From CAYVSF01 sp046482855 (GTDB lineage: Bacteria > Bacteroidota > Bacteroidia > Bacteroidales > UBA12077), in NCBI GenBank assembly GCA_046482855.1, contig JAWOEH010000101.1, positions 1-18,764 on the forward strand: a DNA stretch of 18,764 nt. Direction: 5' to 3'. The position numbers were made by a program, and so were the translations under genes. Under the pieces are notes generated by a model that had not been told where the DNA came from, searched no databases, and saw nothing but the letters and a program-made list of their open reading frames with translations. Below, piece by piece: positions 13,706 through 18,764 of the stretch (within the stretch, counting starts at the first letter, position 1; each line of letters starts with the position of its first letter).

Positions 13706-16700
13706 ATGCACCTTTCTAAATATCGTGCGCTGTTTTCCTGGAGTGTACTTTGTCTGTTCATCCTCTTTGCTGTTTTTTATGTACAACACTACTATCAACC
13801 GGAACGGTTATGGGAAGAGGAGTTGACCCAATTTACCCATGATCTGACGAAAGGGACTGATGGGATTGCCACAAATTTGGATGCAACTCCGTGGACTGAT
13901 ATTGCCAAGGATGATTCCTTGAAGCAACTGCTTATAAATAGATGGAGCGGACGCTTTGAAGAATATGGAGATGCGTATTTTTTATATGAGGAAGATTCCC
14001 TGGTTTTTTGGAGTACAAATAGGGTACCGATTGATAGTTTAAGAGAGGCCAGTGAAGGGCTCATTGTTCAACTCTCTAATGGGTATTATCATGTACAACA
14101 GCAGGTGGTTAATGATTCCTTGAAGGTGTTTGGTATATTGCTCATAAAGAATGAGTTTCCTTTTAATAACGCGTTTATTGTAGATGGGTTTTCGTCCTGT
14201 TTTTCAATGGATAATCGTGTAGAGGTGATATTAGATCGCGAACAAGGGTATCCGGTGTACAATGCTGAAGAAGAGTATCTGCTTTCGCTTGATCCTAATA
14301 ATATAGGAGTTGCTAAATATGCCTTGGTATTGAGTCTGCTTATCGTGCTGATAATTTGCATTTTTTGTGGGGTGTTGTATTCGCTTCTTCGTTTGCTTTC
14401 TCCGCCTGTTTCAAGTTGGGCTTTACTGTTCTTCGTGTTTCTCATTGGGTTGGTTCGTTGGTGGATGATTACAAATTCAATTCCCTCTGTTTTTTACCAG
14501 CTTGAATTGTTTCAACCTCACTTGTTTGCGGCTTCTCGTTGGTTGCCTAATTTAGGGGATTTGTTGTTGCATGTTATTTTTCTGGCTATTACCGTGTTTT
14601 TGGTTGTACGGTTTTTTCATTTTCAACAGGAGGGTATTAGAGAAAAATGGGCAGTTGGCGCAGTTGGTTTTCTGGGAATAACTGTTATTATAGCCTTTTT
14701 TGTATTTGTTATTCATGTTTTTTACAACCTAGTATCGCATTCGAGTATTAGTTTTGAGGTACACAAGTTTTTTGGACTTTCTTTTTATAGTTTTCTTTCT
14801 TATTTTCTCTTCTTTGTTTTGCTTGTACTACAAGTTTTTTTAATTGATAAATTCTGGCGATTATTATCTGGCTATACGCAGTATTTTTATGCATTTCTTT
14901 TTGTAGCAATTTATTCGGCATTGTTGTTTTTTCTGCTTTTTCTCATTGGCGTTTCTTATTCGTTTCATGTGTACCTGTTCTATTTTTCACTGCTTGTGGT
15001 AACGTATTTGTATCGTAAGCATAAGCGTTCCTATTCGCATTCAGGGTTTTTGGCGATAGTGTTTATCTGCACGTTGTTTATCGTATGGCAGGTGAGCCAT
15101 TTGTCGCATCAAAAAGAGTTGGAGAAGCGAAAAGTAGTAGCTGTAAATCTTTCGAACGAACGGGATCAGATTGCAGAGATGTTTTTGGCTGAGATGGAAC
15201 AGGAAATTGTGGCTGATACAGTGATAAATGGCTTAATGCAAGATTATTTGGATAATGAACTACTTCTGCAGGACTATATTCAGCGAACCTATTTTTACGG
15301 ATATTTACGTAAGTACGATTTGCAAGTATCCGTTTGTTCGCCTTATGATGAGTTAACGCTTATTCACGAAAATAGTACCGAGGTAGTGCATTGCTATAGT
15401 TTTTTCGACGAGCTTGTTGAGGAGCAGGGGGTGCAATTGCCCAATAGCCGATTTGTATTTGTTGATAACCTGAACGGACAGATTTCCTACCTGGGAGAAT
15501 TTGTTTATTCTGTGCCGATAAGAGAGGGTATGATGAATGTATCGCTATACGTTTCGTTGGACTCTCGTCTTATCAGTGAAGAGCTTGGTTATCCTGAACT
15601 TTTACTTGACGAGCGTATGAGCCGTCATTCTGTTCTTTCGGGGTATTCGTATGCTAAGTACAGAGAGTCGGAACTGATTACGCGATCGGGGGCAATAAAT
15701 TATCAGTTGATCTTTCCGGAAAAATGGGATAAGCAGTCAGAGTTTACTGAAATTATTGAAAAAGGGATATCTCATTTGATATATCGTCAGGATGAGATGA
15801 GTCGTATTGTTATTTCACGACAAGTGATGGGGTTTATGGACTATGTTGCTGCCTTTTCTTATGTGTTTGTATTCATTTATTTGGCGGGCAATATGCTGCT
15901 CTTTATTATAGGTTTTCCATCGAATTTCCGTCATTTCCGCTATGATTTCAAGAACCGTATTAAGCTATCGTTTGTAGCTTTACTTGTTCTTTCCCTCATC
16001 ATTGTTGGTGCTGGAACTATTTTTTATAACATAAAGCAATACCAGGAGCGTACCTATCAGCAAATTGGCGAAAAGCTGCAATCCGTTCTTGTGGAAATGG
16101 AACAAAAATTAGGGGGCGAACCTTCCCTAACAGCTGATTATGCTGAGTATTTGCGTTATTTACTCTCGAAATTTTCGAATGTGTTTTATGTGGATATTAA
16201 CTTATACGATGCTCATGGAGATCTTTTGGCTTCCTCGCGTGAGCAAGTATTTGAGGCAGGTTTGCTTTTTCGGAAAATGAATCCGGAAGCTTTCAGCGCC
16301 TTGGAAGTTGAACAACAAGGACGGTATATCCACCAGGAGCGTATTGAAGGAATGGAATACTATTCAGCCTATTTGCCATTTAAGAATGATGCCAATGAAT
16401 TGTTAGCTTACATTAACCTTCCTTACTTTACCAAACAGCGTGAAATGAAGGAGGAAGTGTATACTATTATTGTGGCTGTAGTAAATATATATTTCTTTCT
16501 GATTCTTCTTTCCACAATTGTAGCAGTAGTAATTACGAATCGTATTACTCGTCCGATTCAACTACTGCAAGAGCGTTTAAAGGATATTCGCTTGGGCAGG
16601 CATAATGAACCCTTAAATTATTCCAGCGAAGACGAAATAGGCGAATTGGTAAATGCCTATAACCGAATGGTTATAGAATTAGAGCAGAAAGCTAACGAGT

Positions 16701-17386
16701 TGGCAAAAACAGAACGGGAAACTGCCTGGCGAGAGATGGCCAAGCAAATTGCACATGAGATTAAAAATCCTTTAACCCCAATGAAACTTAGCGTGCAGCA
16801 CTTGAAGCGAGCATGGGATGATGGTGTGACGGATTTTGATAGCCGCATGCATAGGTTTTCAACTTCCATGATTGGTCAGATCAATAATTTGAACTCAATT
16901 GCCTCAGCGTTTTCAAATTTTGCGCGTATGCCTAAAGCTCGCAATAGTCGTGTGAATATTGTTGAGCAACTCAATAATGCAGTTGCCCTTTATGGCGGAA
17001 CCGAACAAGTGAAAATTACGCCTCGTTTTAATATCGAAGAGGAAGTTTTTGTGTATGCCGATAAGGAACAATTGCTTATTGTTTTCTCCAATTTGTTAAA
17101 GAATGCAATTCAATCCATTCCACCAAAGCAAGATGGGTATATTGACGTTAGTTTGAAACATGAGCATAATCGAGTTGTGGTTAGTTTTTCGGATAATGGC
17201 TCCGGGATATCAGATGAAGTACAGGAAAAATTGTTTCAACCCAATTTTACAACAAAAGGCAGTGGGATGGGGCTAGGCTTGGCAATTGTTAAGAATATCG
17301 TAGAGAATGCGGGAGGAACAGTGACCTATAAGACGGCGGTAAATAAAGGCACCACCTTTATTGTACAATTACCTGAATGGGCATGA
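13706..17386 (+). CDS. Large multi-domain membrane sensor histidine kinase (NtrY-like kinase core, 12 predicted TM segments)
   Basis: A 1226-residue sensor kinase. By eye: TM1 (about 8-27); first extracytoplasmic domain (28-201); a bundle of eight TM segments (about 202-465); second extracytoplasmic domain (466-712); TM (713-735); a basic cytoplasmic loop; TM (754-776); third extracytoplasmic domain (777-917); TM (918-943); HAMP (about 944-995, NRITRPIQ...DEIGEL). The kinase core follows: H-box AHEIKNPLTPMKLS with phospho-acceptor His 1017, N-box NLLKNAIQSIP (about 1130), G1 DNGSGIS, F-box LFQPNFTTK, and G2 GSGMGLGLAIV (about 1186). Basic loops (RKHKRS, RHFRYDFKNR) fall on the cytoplasmic side in this model. 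The core resembles NtrY kinases, so autophosphorylation is expected. There is no receiver domain and no response regulator next door, so the partner is elsewhere. Ligand unknown. Base use is T-rich, in line with its many hydrophobic codons. Confidence 0.92.
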   Translation: MHLSKYRALFSWSVLCLFILFAVFYVQHYYQPERLWEEELTQFTHDLTKGTDGIATNLDATPWTDIAKDDSLKQLLINRWSGRFEEYGDAYFLYEEDSLVFWSTNRVPIDSLREASEGLIVQLSNGYYHVQQQVVNDSLKVFGILLIKNEFPFNNAFIVDGFSSCFSMDNRVEVILDREQGYPVYNAEEEYLLSLDPNNIGVAKYALVLSLLIVLIICIFCGVLYSLLRLLSPPVSSWALLFFVFLIGLVRWWMITNSIPSVFYQLELFQPHLFAASRWLPNLGDLLLHVIFLAITVFLVVRFFHFQQEGIREKWAVGAVGFLGITVIIAFFVFVIHVFYNLVSHSSISFEVHKFFGLSFYSFLSYFLFFVLLVLQVFLIDKFWRLLSGYTQYFYAFLFVAIYSALLFFLLFLIGVSYSFHVYLFYFSLLVVTYLYRKHKRSYSHSGFLAIVFICTLFIVWQVSHLSHQKELEKRKVVAVNLSNERDQIAEMFLAEMEQEIVADTVINGLMQDYLDNELLLQDYIQRTYFYGYLRKYDLQVSVCSPYDELTLIHENSTEVVHCYSFFDELVEEQGVQLPNSRFVFVDNLNGQISYLGEFVYSVPIREGMMNVSLYVSLDSRLISEELGYPELLLDERMSRHSVLSGYSYAKYRESELITRSGAINYQLIFPEKWDKQSEFTEIIEKGISHLIYRQDEMSRIVISRQVMGFMDYVAAFSYVFVFIYLAGNMLLFIIGFPSNFRHFRYDFKNRIKLSFVALLVLSLIIVGAGTIFYNIKQYQERTYQQIGEKLQSVLVEMEQKLGGEPSLTADYAEYLRYLLSKFSNVFYVDINLYDAHGDLLASSREQVFEAGLLFRKMNPEAFSALEVEQQGRYIHQERIEGMEYYSAYLPFKNDANELLAYINLPYFTKQREMKEEVYTIIVAVVNIYFFLILLSTIVAVVITNRITRPIQLLQERLKDIRLGRHNEPLNYSSEDEIGELVNAYNRMVIELEQKANELAKTERETAWREMAKQIAHEIKNPLTPMKLSVQHLKRAWDDGVTDFDSRMHRFSTSMIGQINNLNSIASAFSNFARMPKARNSRVNIVEQLNNAVALYGGTEQVKITPRFNIEEEVFVYADKEQLLIVFSNLLKNAIQSIPPKQDGYIDVSLKHEHNRVVVSFSDNGSGISDEVQEKLFQPNFTTKGSGMGLGLAIVKNIVENAGGTVTYKTAVNKGTTFIVQLPEWA

Positions 17387-17487
17387 ATTGGTGTAAACAG
17401 GTACTTGTTAACAGATAGTGGTTTGCAATAATTGACAGCCTGTTGAAAAAAGATGAGGGCTAAATATGCGTCAAACTACCCATTTTG

Positions 17488-17517
17488 TTGAAAAGTGATA
17501 TATTTCTTATATATTTA
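17488..17517 (+). promoter_or_regulatory. Possible promoter of the glycine-rich surface protein gene
   Basis: TTG (17488-17490; preceded by TTTTG at 17483-17487) stands 19 bases before TATATTTA (17510-17517), one base off TAnnTTTG, with the spacing expected of Bacteroidota promoters. It is 39 bases before TTG 17557. The rest of the 170-base spacer after the kinase gene shows no convincing terminator. Confidence 0.4.
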
Positions 17518-17556
17518 ACAGGAATTTAGTTTCAAAGGACCCAAACCGTTTATACC

Positions 17557-18764
17557 TTGACCTATAAAACCTACATTCGCGTTCTGATTTTTGCATTATG
17601 TTTTGGGGTTTTGGGAAGAGTTTCGTCGCAAACACCTATTTCGGGTGTTGTAAATGAATATGCACGAATCGATTCTATTGTCCCTTCAAAAGATACATTG
17701 CATTTATCTTCAACTGCTTTTCTTTCGCCCGGCGACACTGTATTAATTATGCAGATGAAGGGAGCAGAGCCTGATCTTACCAATTCCAATAAGGAAAACC
17801 TGGGCTCCATAAAATTCATGAATCATGCAGGAAAGATGGAGTTTGTGAAACTGCTGAAGCTCCTACCTGATAACAAAGTGTTATTGGCTCGATCGCTCAT
17901 GCAGACTTATAACGGAGCTTCATCCATACAGCAACTTATTCGGGTGCCGTCCTATAAACAGGCACGCGTAACTTCCGAGTTATCGGCTCCTGCCTGGAAT
18001 GGAGAAGTTGGGGGTGTTATAACCTTATTAGTACACGATACTTTGTTTTTGGAGGCCTCTATTAACGCTTCGGGTATAGGGTTTCGCGGAGCAGAACCCG
18101 TTGTTTCGTCAACTACAATACGATGTGCCGCTGATGATCCCGCTTTTTTTGGGCGTATGCTTTTTTCGGAAACCGAAACAAATGAAGTGGGCCGGAAAGG
18201 GGAGAGTGTTATTGTCACTCAGTTGGCTAATAGTAAAGGTATGGGGCGTTGGGCAAATGCCGGTGGTGGCGGGAATGGCCGCTTTGCCGGTGGTGGCGGA
18301 GGAGGTAGTGCAGGGAGTGGTGATAACTCCTTCGGCCCAAATTCAATTGGGTGTGAATTGCCTGCTTATCCCGACTTAACTTATGGGCTGAAAGGGCGTA
18401 ATGGACAATCTACTGAATCGGGTGCCGGATTTTATGGAAATAGTGACTCAACAATATTTTTTGGTGGTGGCGGTGGTGCCGGAAATACAGAACCCGGTTT
18501 TACTGCTACCTCAGGAGGGAATGGCGGAGGTTTGGTTATTATCCTTTGCGATTATTTGGTTGGTTCGGGTGGTAACATACTTGCTACAGGTGCCTCTGTC
18601 GAGAATGTTGCAACTGCCGGCGCTGGTGGAGGCGGTGGTGGAGGTGTAATCTTTTTACAAGCCAATGATGTGTCGGGAAGTTTGTTGTTGGATGTGAGTG
18701 GTGGCGATGGAGGAAATACAGAGGCCAGTTCCGAAGTTCTTCCCGGTCCCGGTGGCGGAGGTGG
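17557..18764 (+). CDS. Secreted glycine-rich surface protein, N-terminal part (cut by window edge)
   Basis: The frame is open from TTG 17557 to the right edge (402 complete codons) with no stop. It begins with a good Sec signal peptide (basic TYKTYIR, hydrophobic VLIFALCFGVLG, probable cleavage near RVSSQ). A beta-rich segment with LSPGDTVLIMQMKGA (about 60-74) and IQQLIRVPSY (about 127-136) follows, then a long Gly-rich part from about residue 236 with clusters such as AGGGGNG, AGGGGGG, FGGGGGAG and AGGGGGGG. Between the clusters lie hydrophobic strands (GGLVIILC, GGVIFLQA), suggesting a repeated beta-solenoid-like fold. I recall this layout from large Bacteroidota surface proteins that end in a type IX secretion or gliding-motility C-terminal domain; that end is outside the window, so export by that route is inference. 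No in-frame ATG precedes the signal peptide (TAG at 17527), so TTG is the best start. Function unknown. Confidence 0.8.
   Translation, partial: MTYKTYIRVLIFALCFGVLGRVSSQTPISGVVNEYARIDSIVPSKDTLHLSSTAFLSPGDTVLIMQMKGAEPDLTNSNKENLGSIKFMNHAGKMEFVKLLKLLPDNKVLLARSLMQTYNGASSIQQLIRVPSYKQARVTSELSAPAWNGEVGGVITLLVHDTLFLEASINASGIGFRGAEPVVSSTTIRCAADDPAFFGRMLFSETETNEVGRKGESVIVTQLANSKGMGRWANAGGGGNGRFAGGGGGGSAGSGDNSFGPNSIGCELPAYPDLTYGLKGRNGQSTESGAGFYGNSDSTIFFGGGGGAGNTEPGFTATSGGNGGGLVIILCDYLVGSGGNILATGASVENVATAGAGGGGGGGVIFLQANDVSGSLLLDVSGGDGGNTEASSEVLPGPGGGG

Noticed and set aside
17387..17556. A terminator or small gene between the kinase and the surface protein
   Set aside because: AACAGG and CCTGTT can pair only across a loop of over 40 bases, and no start with a coding-like frame is evident.
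1..18764. Defence system, prophage, integrative element, CRISPR array or biosynthetic cluster
   Set aside because: No integrase, transposase, nuclease, repeat-spacer pattern or synthase gene is visible; nearly all genes are housekeeping or envelope genes.

Overview
The window looks like the chromosome of a member of the Bacteroidota, probably from the Bacteroidales/Marinilabiliales side. The case rests on four things: DUF1573 and DUF4783 proteins, a LolC/LolE-like permease and a NamZ (DUF1343) lipoprotein of the kinds common in that phylum; a glutamine synthetase of the about 500-residue type I variety I associate with Bacteroidales; TAnnTTTG promoter boxes instead of sigma70-type boxes; and weak Shine-Dalgarno signals with several TTG or GTG starts. 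No phage, IS element, CRISPR array, rRNA or tRNA is visible. No gene-free stretch exceeds about 220 bases. Apart from one or two genes this is a housekeeping region.

Layout. 1-1959 (minus) is the nearly complete 3' part of an archaeal-type GatE gene that runs off the left edge. 2145-3389 (minus) encodes an FtsX/LolE-type permease. 3511-4698 (plus) encodes a NamZ/DUF1343 lipoprotein that probably digests or recycles peptidoglycan. A convergent hairpin terminator separates it from a minus-strand pair, a class I PLP aminotransferase (4750-5949) and a secreted DUF1573 protein (5982-6398). Divergently, 6584-9199 is valS and 9316-10821 a type I glutamine synthetase, which ends at a strong bidirectional terminator. 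Then come minus-strand pdxH (10890-11531) and a DUF4783-nadC pair that overlaps by 8 bases (nadC 11690-12547, DUF4783 12540-12953). The right part is on the plus strand: rlmH (13170-13643), a very large 12-TM histidine kinase (13706-17386), and the start of a secreted glycine-rich surface protein (from 17557) that runs off the right edge.

How the genes work together. Most genes act in basic translation and cofactor supply: valyl-tRNA charging, possible tRNA-dependent amidation, 23S rRNA methylation, PLP and NAD synthesis, and nitrogen assimilation. The rest act at the envelope: lipoprotein-release-type permease, NamZ, DUF1573, sensor kinase and surface protein. I see no dedicated new multi-gene system. 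The items most worth a second look are the GatE protein in a bacterial context, the architecture of the 1226-residue sensor kinase, the truncated glycine-rich surface protein, and the start-site and promoter patterns.
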